In this document: in pieces, positions 43,225 to 52,743 of the stretch
Numbering within the stretch: position 1 is the stretch's first letter
Layout of the letters: each line of letters begins with the position of its first letter
Assembly (NCBI RefSeq): GCF_000400995.2
Contig: NZ_DF238908.1
Span: forward strand, 62,001-126,000
From: Acidovorax sp. MR-S7
GTDB taxonomy: Bacteria > Pseudomonadota > Gammaproteobacteria > Burkholderiales > Burkholderiaceae_C
Length of the DNA: 64,000 nt
Direction: 5' to 3'
Position numbers and translations under genes: made by a program
Notes under the pieces: generated by a model
The model's input: the letters and a program-made list of their open reading frames with translations, nothing else
Told to the model about the DNA's origin: nothing
Databases searched by the model: none

Positions 43225-44139
43225 CTATTGTCGCACTGCAGCAGAAACGGGCGCCAGCGCCTGTTGCTGCAGCCACTGGCCGAACAGCTCGCTGGCCGGG
43301 TGCTGGGCCTGCGCCCGGCGCCAGCACAGGTAGTATCCGCGGCCCGTGGAGGCGCGGATGCCCAGGGGCGCGACCAGCCGGCCCGCGCGCAGGTCGTCGT
43401 GCACCATGCACTCCTGCACCACCGCCACGCCCATGCCCGCGCGGGCGGCGTCCACCATGTTGATGACCAGATCGAACCCGCAGCCCAGCCGCTGGCCCGC
43501 CAGGTCCAGGTGCGCCGCCCGGGCCCAGATGTTCCAGTTGTCGGGGTGCGCGGAGTGGTAGAGCAGCGGCTGGCGCAGCACGTCCTGCGCGCAGCGGATG
43601 CCCCGCGCCACGTCCGGCGTGCAGACCTCCAGGATCTCGCGGCCGATGAGGTAGCGCGCGGCGATCTGGCGCGGCCACTGCTGGCGCAGGCTGCGCTTCA
43701 CGTCGATCCACAGGTCCACGTCCTCGCGCGTGAAATCCTCGTCGTGCCGGTACTGGCGGAATTCGATCCCGATCTCGGGGTGGCTGCGGCGAAAGTCCTC
43801 CAGCCGGGGCATGAGCCAGAGGTTGCCCAGGCTGGTGACCACCGACAGCTGCAGCCGCAGGCGCTCGCGCGGCTTGCGCAGGCGCATGCCGGCCGTCTCC
43901 AGCGCACGCACGTGCCGCGCTGTCATGCGCTGCAGGTCCGTGCCCAGCGGCGTCAGCACAACCCCGCCGCTGCCCCGGATGAATACCTCCTGCCCCAGGT
44001 CGGCCTCCAGACGCGCCACGGCCCGGCTCACGGCCGCCTGGGTGACGCACAGTTCCTGCGCGGCACGGCGGAAGCTCCCGGTGCGCGCCACGGCCAGGAA
44101 GGAATGCAGTTCGACGAGGGAGGGGCTCTGGATGCGCAT
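43225..44139 (-). CDS. LysR-type transcriptional regulator
   Basis: 304 residues. The N-terminal winged helix spans ~5-65 (VELHSFLAVARTGSFRRAAQ, then ELCVTQAAVSRAVARLEADL). A two-lobed effector-binding domain follows, from RLQLSVVTSLGNLWLMPRL to the C-terminus. It is divergent from a Bug receptor gene, with 112 bp between starts, the standard arrangement in which a LysR protein controls uptake and catabolism of its co-inducer. The likely targets are the receptor and the racemase-like gene after it. The effector is not predictable. Confidence 0.92.
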   Translation of the reverse strand: MRIQSPSLVELHSFLAVARTGSFRRAAQELCVTQAAVSRAVARLEADLGQEVFIRGSGGVVLTPLGTDLQRMTARHVRALETAGMRLRKPRERLRLQLSVVTSLGNLWLMPRLEDFRRSHPEIGIEFRQYRHDEDFTREDVDLWIDVKRSLRQQWPRQIAARYLIGREILEVCTPDVARGIRCAQDVLRQPLLYHSAHPDNWNIWARAAHLDLAGQRLGCGFDLVINMVDAARAGMGVAVVQECMVHDDLRAGRLVAPLGIRASTGRGYYLCWRRAQAQHPASELFGQWLQQQALAPVSAAVRQ

Positions 44140-44251
44140 GGAGCGTGTGGAGGGTCTTTACATCAGGTCATCGGCCGCGACCGAAATGTCGATTGTCGGG
44201 CATGCGCCCGGCCACTAGCATCGCGGCCGGAAAAATACAAGGAGCCCTCGA

Positions 44252-45235
44252 ATGCTGAAAAAAATTTGGCGCGCCGCCGCCATCGCCGCCAGCCTGGCGC
44301 TCGCCGCCACCGCACCCGTCCACGCGCAGGCGGCCTGGCCGGGCAAGCCCATCAAGTTCATCGTGCCCACGCCGCCCGGCGGCAGCCCCGACATCATCAG
44401 CCGCCTGCTGGCCGACGAGCTGCAAAAGCAGCTCGGCCAGGCCGTGGTGGTGGAGAACCGCCCGGGCGGCGGCGGCGGCATCGGCATGACGGCCATCGCC
44501 CGCTCCGCGCCCGACGGCTACACCATCGGCTACGGCAACGTGAACACGCTGGCCATCAACCGCACGCTGTTCAAGAAGCTGGCCTACGACGTGGACCGCG
44601 ACATCGCGCCCATCGCGCAGTTCTCGTCCACCTCCAACCTGCTCGTGGTGCGCCCCTCGCTGGAGGCGAAGAACGTGCAGGAGCTGCTGGACTGGATCCG
44701 CAAGCAGCCCCCCGGCACGGTGACCGGCGCATCGCCCGGCGTGGGCACCACGGGGCACATGAGCCTGGCGCTGTTCGAGCAGCTCGCGGGCGTGAAGCTC
44801 AACCATATCCCCTACCAGGGCTCGTCGGCCGCCTACCAGGACCTGATCGGCAACCGCGTGGACATCATGTTCGACAACATCGGCCCGCTGTCCACCTACG
44901 TGAAGGCCGGCACGCTGCGCGCTCTGGGCTACACGGCCGAGAAGCGCTCGTTCCTCTTCCCCGAGATCCCCACGATGCAGGAGGCCGGCGTGAAGGACTT
45001 CCTGATGAGCGCCTGGGGCGGCATCGTGGCGCCCGCGGGCACGCCCAGGGAGGTGGTCCAGCGCCTGAACAAGGAGATCAACACCGCCATGAAGGGCAAG
45101 ACCATGACCGAGGCGTTCGCCAAGATCGGCAACACCACGGTCGAGGGCTCGGTGGAGGACTTCACGCGCTTCATCCGCGCCGAGACGGACAAGTGGGCCG
45201 TCGTGGTCAAGCACACCGGCGCCTCGCTCGACTGA
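44252..45235 (+). CDS. Bug/TctC-type periplasmic solute receptor
   Basis: 327 residues with AAGGAG upstream. A signal peptide (~1-26, cleaved after VHAQA) is followed by Bug hallmarks: the ligand-loop IKFIVPTPPGGSPDIISRLL, VVENRPGGGGGIG, SAPDGYTIGYG, HIPYQGSSAAYQDLIGNRVD and EIPTMQEAGV. These receptors bind carboxylated compounds. No TctA/TctB membrane proteins accompany it, so it is an orphan receptor. Its stop overlaps the start of the enolase-superfamily gene, linking the two to one substrate pathway under the LysR gene. Confidence 0.93.
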   Translation: MLKKIWRAAAIAASLALAATAPVHAQAAWPGKPIKFIVPTPPGGSPDIISRLLADELQKQLGQAVVVENRPGGGGGIGMTAIARSAPDGYTIGYGNVNTLAINRTLFKKLAYDVDRDIAPIAQFSSTSNLLVVRPSLEAKNVQELLDWIRKQPPGTVTGASPGVGTTGHMSLALFEQLAGVKLNHIPYQGSSAAYQDLIGNRVDIMFDNIGPLSTYVKAGTLRALGYTAEKRSFLFPEIPTMQEAGVKDFLMSAWGGIVAPAGTPREVVQRLNKEINTAMKGKTMTEAFAKIGNTTVEGSVEDFTRFIRAETDKWAVVVKHTGASLD

Positions 45236-46356
45236 TGAAGATCGCCCGCATCACCCTGCGCCACGTGCGCATGCCGTTCCGGCATGCGTTCTCCACGTCG
45301 CGCTGGACGCTCACGCACAAGGACGCGATCCTCGTCGAGGCCGCCACCGACGGCGGCCTCACCGGCTGGGGCGAGTGCGTCGCCCTCGCCTACCCCGACT
45401 ATTGCTACGAAAGCACGGCCATCAACGCGCTGGTGCTGCGCGAGTACCTCGTCCCGCTGGTGCTGGGGCAGGAACTGGCGGACGCGCAGGCGCTGTGGGA
45501 CGCGATGTCACCCGTGGCCGGCCACCGCATCGCCAAGGCGGGGCTGGAATGCGCGTTCTGGGACCTGGACGCGCAGGCACGCGGCCAATCGCTCAGCACG
45601 CGCCTCGGCGGCACGCGCGAGCGCGTGGAAACCGGCGTCTCGGTCAGCGTGCACGACACGCCCGAGGCGCTGCTGCGCAGCGTGGAAGGCTACCTGCGCG
45701 AGGGCTACGGGCGCGTCAAGCTCAAGATCAAGCCCGGCAAGGACCTGGTGGAAACGGCCCTCGTGCGCAAGAACTGGCCCGGCCTGAAGCTGCAGGTAGA
45801 CGGCAACGCCGCCTACACGCTGGAGCACCTGGACCGGCTCACCGGACTGGACGACCTGGGCCTGCTGCTCATCGAGCAGCCCCTGTCCAACGAAGACATC
45901 ATCGACCACGCGCAGCTGCAGCAGCGCATGCGCACGGCCGTGTGCCTGGACGAGAGCATCCTGTCGGCCGACGACGCGCGCAAGGCGCTTTCCATCAGCG
46001 CCTGCCGCATCATCAACATCAAGCCGGGCCGCGTGGGGGGCGTGCGCGAATCCGTGCGCATCCACGACCTGTGCCGCGCGCAGGGCGTACCGGTGTGGAT
46101 GGGCGGCATGTTCGAGACCGGCATCGGCCGCGCGCTCAACGTGGCGGTGGCCTCGCTGCCGGGCTTCACGCTGCCGGGCGACATCTCGGCCTCGTCGAAG
46201 TATTTCGAGGAGGACATCGTGGAGGAGCCGTTCTCGCTCAACGCGGACAGCACCCTCACCGTGCCCACGGCGCCGGGCCTGGGCATCCGCGTGGATGCCC
46301 GGCGCCTCGCCAGGTACACCGTGGCCGAGGAAACGTTTACAGCGTCTGCGCGCTGA
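45235..46356 (+). CDS. Enolase-superfamily protein (MenC/N-acylamino-acid racemase-like)
   Basis: 373 residues from the ATG at 45235. The capping domain is followed by a barrel with the muconate-lactonising subgroup residues: the KLKIKPG lysine pair, metal ligands in VDGNAAY (Asp), LLIEQPL (Glu) and LDESI (Asp), and the second Lys in NIKPGRVGG. GMFETGIGRA is typical of o-succinylbenzoate synthase and N-succinylamino-acid racemases. No menaquinone or amidohydrolase gene is adjacent, and the operon holds only a Bug receptor, so racemase or dehydratase activity on an imported acid is more likely than menaquinone synthesis. The last 20 bp overlap ypfJ tail-to-tail. Confidence 0.82.
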   Translation: MKIARITLRHVRMPFRHAFSTSRWTLTHKDAILVEAATDGGLTGWGECVALAYPDYCYESTAINALVLREYLVPLVLGQELADAQALWDAMSPVAGHRIAKAGLECAFWDLDAQARGQSLSTRLGGTRERVETGVSVSVHDTPEALLRSVEGYLREGYGRVKLKIKPGKDLVETALVRKNWPGLKLQVDGNAAYTLEHLDRLTGLDDLGLLLIEQPLSNEDIIDHAQLQQRMRTAVCLDESILSADDARKALSISACRIINIKPGRVGGVRESVRIHDLCRAQGVPVWMGGMFETGIGRALNVAVASLPGFTLPGDISASSKYFEEDIVEEPFSLNADSTLTVPTAPGLGIRVDARRLARYTVAEETFTASAR

Positions 46357-47206
46357 ACGTATCGCAGGCCTGCACGCTGCCGGTCTTCATGCCCTGCGTG
46401 AACCAGCGCACGCGCTGCGCGCTGGAGCCGTGGGTGAAGGCGTCGGGCCGCACGGTGCCCGTCTGCTTGCGCTGCAGCGTGTCGTCGCCGATCTGCCCGG
46501 CGGCGTTCAGCGCGGACTCGATGTCGCTCTGGTCCAGCCAGTTCTTGGCCTGCTGCGAGTAGCGTGTCCAGATGCCGGCGTAGCAGTCGGCCTGCAGCTC
46601 CAGGCGCACCGACAGGGCGTTCTGCTCGCGCTGGCTCACGCGCCCGCGCATGCCGTCCACCTTGCCTGTGGCGCCCAGCAGGGTCTGCACGTGGTGGCCC
46701 ACCTCGTGGGCGATCACGTAGGCGCGGGCGAACTCGCCCGGCGCGCCGAGCTGGCGGCTCATGGTGTCGAAGAAATCCATGTCCAGGTAGACCTTCTGGT
46801 CGCCGGGGCAGTAGAACGGCCCCATGGCGCTTTGCCCCGTGCCGCAGGCCGTGGGCGTGGCGCCGCGGAACAGCACCAGCTTGGGCGGGCGGTACTGCGC
46901 CCCGCCCTGCTGGAAGATCTGCGCCCACACATCCTCGGTGGAGGCCAGCACCGTGGAGACGAAGGCGGCGCTGCGGTCGTTCGCGGGCCGTGCCTTGGCG
47001 GGGCCCTGCTGCACCTGCGGCGCGCCGCCTCCGCCCGACAGCACGCCGATGGTCGTCAGCGGATTGATGCCGAACACGCCCCAGCCGATCAGCGCCACCA
47101 CCACCGTGCCTATGCCGATGGAGCGCCCACCGAAACCGCCGCCTCCGCCGCCGCTGCCGCGGCGGTCCTCGACGTTGTCCGACTGACGATTGCCTTCCCA
47201 TCTCAT
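46337..47206 (-). CDS. ypfJ: YpfJ-type neutral zinc metallopeptidase
   Basis: 289 residues. A charged, Gly-rich N-terminus, one membrane helix (~30-50, GTVVVALIGWGVFGINP) and a periplasmic domain. The zinc motif is AYVIAHEVGHHVQTLLG (HEVGH, ~168-172) with a downstream acidic ligand region LELQADCYAGIW. The family (YpfJ/KPN_02809) is widespread and its substrate is not established. Four Cys in the catalytic domain could form disulfides. It converges on and overlaps the upstream enolase gene. Confidence 0.93.
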   Translation of the reverse strand: MRWEGNRQSDNVEDRRGSGGGGGGFGGRSIGIGTVVVALIGWGVFGINPLTTIGVLSGGGGAPQVQQGPAKARPANDRSAAFVSTVLASTEDVWAQIFQQGGAQYRPPKLVLFRGATPTACGTGQSAMGPFYCPGDQKVYLDMDFFDTMSRQLGAPGEFARAYVIAHEVGHHVQTLLGATGKVDGMRGRVSQREQNALSVRLELQADCYAGIWTRYSQQAKNWLDQSDIESALNAAGQIGDDTLQRKQTGTVRPDAFTHGSSAQRVRWFTQGMKTGSVQACDTFSAQTL

Positions 47207-47338
47207 GAGCGTTCTCCAATGTGCGCACGGCGCAAGCCACGGATGTTACGCCCGCCCGGCAAGCGCCGCTGCCGCCCCGATGTGCGCAGCGCACCGCCCC
47301 GGCGGGGCGGTTCAAGAAAGTTCACATTCGCGGCGCGC

Positions 47339-47548
47339 CTACTGCGCGGCGGTCGCCAGGGTGGCCGGCGGCTGCAGCGTGCTGGTCACGTAGGTCGCGG
47401 CCGTGGCGGCGGCTACGCGCGCATGGTGCTCCACCACCACGCCGATGGCCACCAGCTGCACGAGGATGACGGCCGTTCCCACCCAGACCACCCAGGGGGA
47501 GGAAGCCGGGGCGTCGGAGGAGGAAGCGGAAGATGGGGCATATGCCAT
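47339..47548 (-). CDS. Hypothetical single-helix membrane protein
   Basis: 69 residues with GGAG 7 nt before the ATG at 47548. A Ser/Ala-rich N-terminus, one strong helix (WVVWVGTAVILVQLVAIGVVV, ~19-39) and a Thr/Ala-rich tail. Not recognised. The transmembrane segment and ribosome site favour a real gene, but the short length and GC-rich setting leave doubt. Confidence 0.45.
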   Translation of the reverse strand: MAYAPSSASSSDAPASSPWVVWVGTAVILVQLVAIGVVVEHHARVAAATAATYVTSTLQPPATLATAAQ

Positions 47549-47647
47549 GGAAGGCTCCGGTCGTTCAACTGGAGCCGATCGTAGGCAGCGCCCCGGCGCG
47601 CGCCCGGCGGATCACCGCCCGACGCGGCGTAGGACGCGGGCGGTGGT

Positions 47648-48214
<567 letters not shown>

Positions 48215-48258
48215 GAGGTCACTCCTGGCGCGCATTCTAGGCGAGGCCGCGCCGATAG

Positions 48259-48313
48259 CTACCCAAATGATAGCTGCCTGCGCTTGCCAGGCAAGCGCCA
48301 GAGGCCTTTTTCA
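48259..48313 (-). repeat. Copy of the ~50-bp repeat overlapping the guaD stop
   Basis: GATAGCTGCCTGCGCTTGCC, AGGCAAGCGCCAGAGGCC, then TTTTTCA. The core stem is GCGCTTGCC with GGCAAGCGC, a perfect 9-bp arm pair. The last bases form the stop codon of guaD. Confidence 0.8.
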
Positions 48314-49585
48314 TGCAATGACCGTGCGCTCGATCAAACGGTCGTCGCCCAGCACGACCATGGCGAACAGCAGCTCGTCGAGGTCGCGCGCGTCGCCCGT
48401 GCGGCGCGCCAGCAGCGGCGTGGCCTGCGGGTCGAGCACGACGAAGTCGGCCTCGCAGCCCGGCTGCAGGTTGCCCACCACGCCCTCCAGGCCCAGCGCG
48501 CGCGCGGCGCCGGCCGTGTGCTGCCACCACAGGCGCTGGGGCGGCAGGCTCAGGCCCTGCTTGGCGTGGCCCTCGCGCCCCACGTAGTAGGCCGCGAGCA
48601 TGGTGTGGAAAGGGCTGAAGCTGGTGCCGCCGCCCACGTCGCTGGCCAGCCCGTAGCCGAAGCCCACGCGGTCGGCGCCCGCGTAGTCGAAGAAGCCGCT
48701 GCCCAGGAACAGGTTGCTCGTGGGGCACACGGCCGCCACGGCACCGCGGTCGCGCATCAGGGCGCGGTCGTTGTCGTCGAAGTGGATGCAGTGGGCGTAC
48801 ACGGCGCGCTCGCGCATCAGGCCGAAGCCGTCGTACACGCCCAGGTAGCTGCGCGCGGCGGGAAAGAGTTCGCGCGCCCAGCGGATCTCGTCGCGGTTCT
48901 CGGCCACGTGGGACTGGATCCACACGTCCGCGTAGCGCGCGGCCAAGGCGCCGGCGCCGCGCAGCTGGGCCTCGGTGCTGGTGGGCGCGAAGCGCGGCGT
49001 GATGGCGTAGCCCAGGCGGCCCTGGCCGTGCCAGCGGCGGATGAGCGCCTCGGTGTCGACGAGCGATTGCTCGGTGGCGTCGCGCACGCCGTCGGGCGAA
49101 TGGCGGTCCTGCAGCACCTTGCCGGCGATCAGGCGCAGCCTGCGGGCCTGCGCCTCGGCCATGAGCGCATCGACCGACTGCGGGTGCGAGGTGGCGAAGG
49201 TGAGCGCCGTGGTGACGCCGTTGCGCAGCAGCTCATCGAGGAAGAAGCGCGCCACGCCGGCGGCATAGTCCGCGTCGGCGAAGCGCGACTCGTGCGGGAA
49301 CGTGTAGTTCTCCAGCCAGGGCAGCAGGCCGTCCGCGGGCGAGCCGATCACGTCGAGCTGCGGGTAGTGCACATGCATGTCCACGAAGCCCGGCGCAATG
49401 ATGCGGCCGGGCCAGTGGGTCACCGGCGCCTCGCAATAGCGCGCGCGCAGCGCGCTCCAGGCGCCGGCGGCCTGCACGCGCTGCACGCCGCGCGCATCGG
49501 GGGCGACGGCCAGCAGGCCGTCTTCGTCGTACAGGGCCGTGCCGTCGTCGGAAAAGCGCAGGAGCGCGGAGCGGTAGAGGTGCAT
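48311..49585 (-). CDS. guaD: Guanine deaminase
   Basis: 424 residues. Amidohydrolase superfamily with the zinc ligands in GFVDMHVHYPQLDVIGSPAD, SHVAENRDEI, HCIHFDDND and the metal Asp in GLASDVGGGTSFS. The SNLFLGSGFFD and PQLDVIGSPADG segments are typical of bacterial guanine deaminase. It converts guanine to xanthine, feeding xanthine dehydrogenase. puuD, the next step after xanthine dehydrogenase, lies 66 bp upstream on the same strand, so the two probably form a purine-catabolic operon. Confidence 0.93.
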   Translation of the reverse strand: MHLYRSALLRFSDDGTALYDEDGLLAVAPDARGVQRVQAAGAWSALRARYCEAPVTHWPGRIIAPGFVDMHVHYPQLDVIGSPADGLLPWLENYTFPHESRFADADYAAGVARFFLDELLRNGVTTALTFATSHPQSVDALMAEAQARRLRLIAGKVLQDRHSPDGVRDATEQSLVDTEALIRRWHGQGRLGYAITPRFAPTSTEAQLRGAGALAARYADVWIQSHVAENRDEIRWARELFPAARSYLGVYDGFGLMRERAVYAHCIHFDDNDRALMRDRGAVAAVCPTSNLFLGSGFFDYAGADRVGFGYGLASDVGGGTSFSPFHTMLAAYYVGREGHAKQGLSLPPQRLWWQHTAGAARALGLEGVVGNLQPGCEADFVVLDPQATPLLARRTGDARDLDELLFAMVVLGDDRLIERTVIA

Positions 49586-49651
49586 GGCCCCTAGCTTAAG
49601 GCGCCGCGCGCCGCCCGGTATGCGGCGCGCGCGATAGCGTTCATAACGCCG

Positions 49652-50881
49652 TCAGGGGGTGGGGGCGCCGCCCTCGTACCAGCGCTTGAAGGTGTCGCGC
49701 TCCGCATCGGTCAGCGCGCCGGGGTTGCCGAAGGGCATCTTGCGCAGCTGCACCACCTGCTGGTAGATCTGCTGCGCGTGGCCCTTCACGTCCTCGGGCG
49801 TGTCGAACTTCACGTTCTTCTGCGCGATGGTGTTGGCGCTGTGGCAGACCACGCAGTGCTTCTGCATGACCGCGTGCAGTTGCTCGTAGCCCGCGGCAGG
49901 CGCTGCGGCGGCAGACGGGGCCGCGGCGGCCGGTGCCGGGGCGGCCGCCTGCGGCGCGGGCTTGAGCCACGCGATCACGCCCAGCAGCACCGCCACGCCC
50001 ACGGCGGCATATTTCCAGGGATGGGGGTTGCGACCCAGCTTGTAGCCGTGGCGCATCACGAAGAACTGGCGGATGGCCGCGCCCGCGAACATCATGAGGA
50101 TCAGCACCAGCCAGTTCAGCTCGTGGCTGTACAGCCAGCCGTAGTGGTTGGACAGCATGGCGAACAGCACGGGCAGCGTGAAATAGGTGTTGTGCACGCT
50201 GCGCTGCTTGCCACGCTTGCCGTGGATCGGGTCGACCGGCTGGCCGGCCTTGAGCGCGGCGACGACCTTGCGCTGGCCGGGGATGATCCAGAAGAACACG
50301 TTCGCGCTCATCGAGGTGGCGAGCATCGCGCCCATGAGCAGGAAGGCCGCCTGGCCGGGGAAGATGTGGCAGGCCAGGACCGCCGCGATGCACACCAGCA
50401 CGAGCACCAGCGCCCCCACGATGGCGTCGCCGTTCTTCTGCTGCCCGAACACGCGGCAGATGCCATCGTAGAGCAACCAGAACACCACCAGGAAGGCCAG
50501 CGCCGCCACGATGGCCATGGCGGGCGACATGAGCGGGTTGGCCGGGTGCACCAGGTAGATGCCGGCGTTCCAGAGGTAGGACACCGTGAGCAGCGCGAAG
50601 CCCGACAGCCACGTGGTGTAGCTCTCCCAGAAGAACCAGTGCAGATGGTCGGGCAGCTTGGGCGGCGCGACGTTGAACTTGACCGGGTGGTAGAACCCGC
50701 CGCCGTGCACGGCCCAGAGTTCGCCGTTCACGCCCTGCTTCTTCAGGTCTTCGTCGACGGGCGGCGTGAGGCTGCTGTCGAGGAACACGAAGTAGAACGA
50801 GGAGCCCACCCAGGCGATGGCGGTGATGACGTGCAGCCAGCGCAGCAGCAGATTGGCCCAGTCGAGAAAGTAGCTTTCCAT
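49652..50881 (-). CDS. puuD: Membrane urate hydroxylase PuuD with fused cytochrome c
   Basis: 409 residues. Eight to nine helices (from WANLLLRWLHVITAIAWVGS to WKYAAVGVAVLLGVIAWL) form the PuuD domain, with His residues in HVITAIAW, VHGGGFYHPVKF, RSVHNTYFTLP and CHIFPGQ. After an Ala/Pro linker (~315-335) comes a C-terminal cytochrome c domain with CVVCH (~345) and the distal Met in LRKMPFGNPG. PuuD oxidises urate to 5-hydroxyisourate, passing electrons through its cytochrome; UraH (63469-63819) handles the product. A motif shared with the uraH upstream region lies 134 bp upstream. Confidence 0.94.
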   Translation of the reverse strand: MESYFLDWANLLLRWLHVITAIAWVGSSFYFVFLDSSLTPPVDEDLKKQGVNGELWAVHGGGFYHPVKFNVAPPKLPDHLHWFFWESYTTWLSGFALLTVSYLWNAGIYLVHPANPLMSPAMAIVAALAFLVVFWLLYDGICRVFGQQKNGDAIVGALVLVLVCIAAVLACHIFPGQAAFLLMGAMLATSMSANVFFWIIPGQRKVVAALKAGQPVDPIHGKRGKQRSVHNTYFTLPVLFAMLSNHYGWLYSHELNWLVLILMMFAGAAIRQFFVMRHGYKLGRNPHPWKYAAVGVAVLLGVIAWLKPAPQAAAPAPAAAAPSAAAAPAAGYEQLHAVMQKHCVVCHSANTIAQKNVKFDTPEDVKGHAQQIYQQVVQLRKMPFGNPGALTDAERDTFKRWYEGGAPTP

Positions 50882-51014
50882 AGTGTTTCAACCCGGTGGC
50901 GTGGGGCCACCCGAAAGCTGCTCACCACTGCGGGCGCTCTGAGCAGATGGATCAGGCCGCGCACCTTGGCATGAAAGCTACCGGGGCACCGCTGCGACCA
51001 ATTTTGTGGACATG

Positions 51015-51035
51015 AAGTGTATGCAATTTTTGTTG
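51015..51035. promoter_or_regulatory. Candidate purine-regulon operator upstream of puuD
   Basis: AAGTGTATGCAATTTTTGTT and the following G match, at 17 of 21 positions, the element upstream of uraH at 63853-63873. Both are AT-rich islands in GC-rich spacer and have the same strand orientation relative to their minus-strand genes. TGTAT-(G/A)CA is near-palindromic. Confidence 0.55.
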
Positions 51036-51090
51036 CCGCCGCCACATCCGCCGACTCGGTAGTGACCCGCAGAAGGCAGCCTCACGGGAT

Positions 51091-51142
51091 TTCAAGCCAA
51101 ATCGGCCTCCAGCGCCTATGCAGCAAGCGCAAGCAGCTATCG
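51091..51142 (+). repeat. Copy of the ~50-bp repeat between garD and puuD
   Basis: TTCAAGCCAAATCGGCCTCC, AGCGCCTATGCAGCAAGCGC, AAGCAGCTATCG. Forward orientation; it marks the left end of the glucarate/galactarate cluster. Confidence 0.8.
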
Positions 51143-51157
51143 ATGCAGGAGCATCCG

Positions 51158-52723
51158 TCAGGTGACGGGCGCCGGGTTGAACAGCACGAGCTGGTTGTGC
51201 AGCTTCCAGTGCTCGGCCCAGGTCTTGCGGCGGCCGCTGGCCACGTCGAGCATGAGGCGGAACAGCTCCCAGCCCACGTCCTCGATGCTGGCGCCGCCGT
51301 CGGCGATGCGGCCGGCATTCACGTCCATCAGGTCGTGCCAGCGGCGCGCCAGGTCGCTGCGCGTGGCGACCTTGATCACCGGCACCGCAGCCAGCCCGTA
51401 GGGCGTGCCGCGCCCGGTGGTGAAGACGTGCAGGTTCATGCCGGCGGCCAGTTGCAGCGTGCCGCAGATGAAGTCGCTGGCGGGCGTGGCCGCGTACACC
51501 AGCCCGCGCACGATGCCGCGGTCCGCCAGCCGCTGCCCCGGCGACAGCACGCCCGTGATGGGCGCGGTGCCGCTCTTGACGATGGAGCCCATGGCCTTCT
51601 CGACGATGTTCGACAGCCCGCCTTTCTTGTTGCCGGGCGTGGTGTTGGCGCTGCGGTCCACCCGGCCCTTGTCCAGGTAGGCGTCGTACCAGGCCATCTC
51701 CGCGATCATGTCCCGCGCCACCCCGGGGGTGGCCGCGCGCGCGGTGAGCTGGTCGATGCCGTCGCGCACCTCGGTCACCTCGCTGAACATCACCGTGGCG
51801 CCCGCGCGCACCAGCAGGTCGGTGCAGAAGCCCACGGCCGGGTTGGCCGTGACGCCGCTGAACGCATCGCTGCCGCCGCACTGCACGCCCACCACGAGGG
51901 CACTGGCGGGCACGGTCTCGCGGCGGCGCCGGTTCAGCCGCTCCAGGTGCGCCTTGGCGCTTTCCATGATGGAGTCGATCATGCTCATGAAGCCGACGTG
52001 CGCCTCGTCCTGCAGGCAGACCACGTCCAGTTCGGGTTCACGTTCGTCCACGATGGGGAAGGTGCCCGGCGGCAGCAGCCGCTCGGGCTGCAGCTTCTCG
52101 CAGCCCAGGCTGACCACCATCACCTCGCCGCCGAAGTTGGGATTGCGGCTGATGTTGCGCAGCGTGCGCTGCGGAATCTCGGCACCCACGGCATCGATGG
52201 CCACGCCGCAGCCGTAGGTGTGCTCCAGGCCTACCACGTCATCAACGTGCGGATACTGTGGCAGCAGCTCGGCCTTGATGCGGCGCACCGCGAAGTCGAG
52301 CACGCCGGCCACGCACTGCACCGTGGTGGTGATGGCGAGGATGTTGCGCGTACCCACCGAGCCGTCGGCGTTGCGGTAGCCCTCGAAGGTATAGCCCTCC
52401 AGCGGCGGCGGCTCGGGCGGCTTCACCGTGGCGATGGGCAGGCCCTCCAGCGAGCGCGCCGCGGGCATCTCCAGCAGGCGCTCGTGCACCCAGCTCCCGG
52501 CGGGGATCGGCCGCGCGGCCCGGCCGATCACCACGTTGTAGCGCCGCACCGCGTCGCCCGCCGCCAGGTCGGCCAGCGCCACCTTGTGGCCCTGGGGCAC
52601 CTTGTCGACCAGCACGAGGCCCGAGGGGAGCACGGTGCCAGCCGGCAGGCCGCCGTCGTTGGCGACGATGGCCACGTTGTCGCGCGCGTCCATCGCGATG
52701 CAGAGGGGGGGCTGGGTGCTCAT
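51158..52723 (-). CDS. garD: Galactarate dehydratase
   Basis: 521 residues from the ATG at 52723, almost exactly the length of E. coli GarD (523). An N-terminal SAF domain (~10-105; [25 protein letters not shown]) precedes the large dehydratase domain with [72 protein letters not shown] and [10 protein letters not shown]. The enzyme dehydrates galactarate to 5-dehydro-4-deoxyglucarate, the substrate of kdgD in the same cluster. It is the last gene of the minus-strand operon after a Bug receptor and an enolase-superfamily dehydratase. Confidence 0.92.
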   Translation of the reverse strand: MSTQPPLCIAMDARDNVAIVANDGGLPAGTVLPSGLVLVDKVPQGHKVALADLAAGDAVRRYNVVIGRAARPIPAGSWVHERLLEMPAARSLEGLPIATVKPPEPPPLEGYTFEGYRNADGSVGTRNILAITTTVQCVAGVLDFAVRRIKAELLPQYPHVDDVVGLEHTYGCGVAIDAVGAEIPQRTLRNISRNPNFGGEVMVVSLGCEKLQPERLLPPGTFPIVDEREPELDVVCLQDEAHVGFMSMIDSIMESAKAHLERLNRRRRETVPASALVVGVQCGGSDAFSGVTANPAVGFCTDLLVRAGATVMFSEVTEVRDGIDQLTARAATPGVARDMIAEMAWYDAYLDKGRVDRSANTTPGNKKGGLSNIVEKAMGSIVKSGTAPITGVLSPGQRLADRGIVRGLVYAATPASDFICGTLQLAAGMNLHVFTTGRGTPYGLAAVPVIKVATRSDLARRWHDLMDVNAGRIADGGASIEDVGWELFRLMLDVASGRRKTWAEHWKLHNQLVLFNPAPVT

Positions 52724-52743
52724 CGTGCCGCGTTCCGGTCCGC

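Noticed and set aside
43228..46356. A very long plus-strand frame running through the LysR and receptor genes into the enolase-like gene
   Set aside because: Only the part from 45235 matches a protein family; the rest is antisense or out of frame to well-supported genes.
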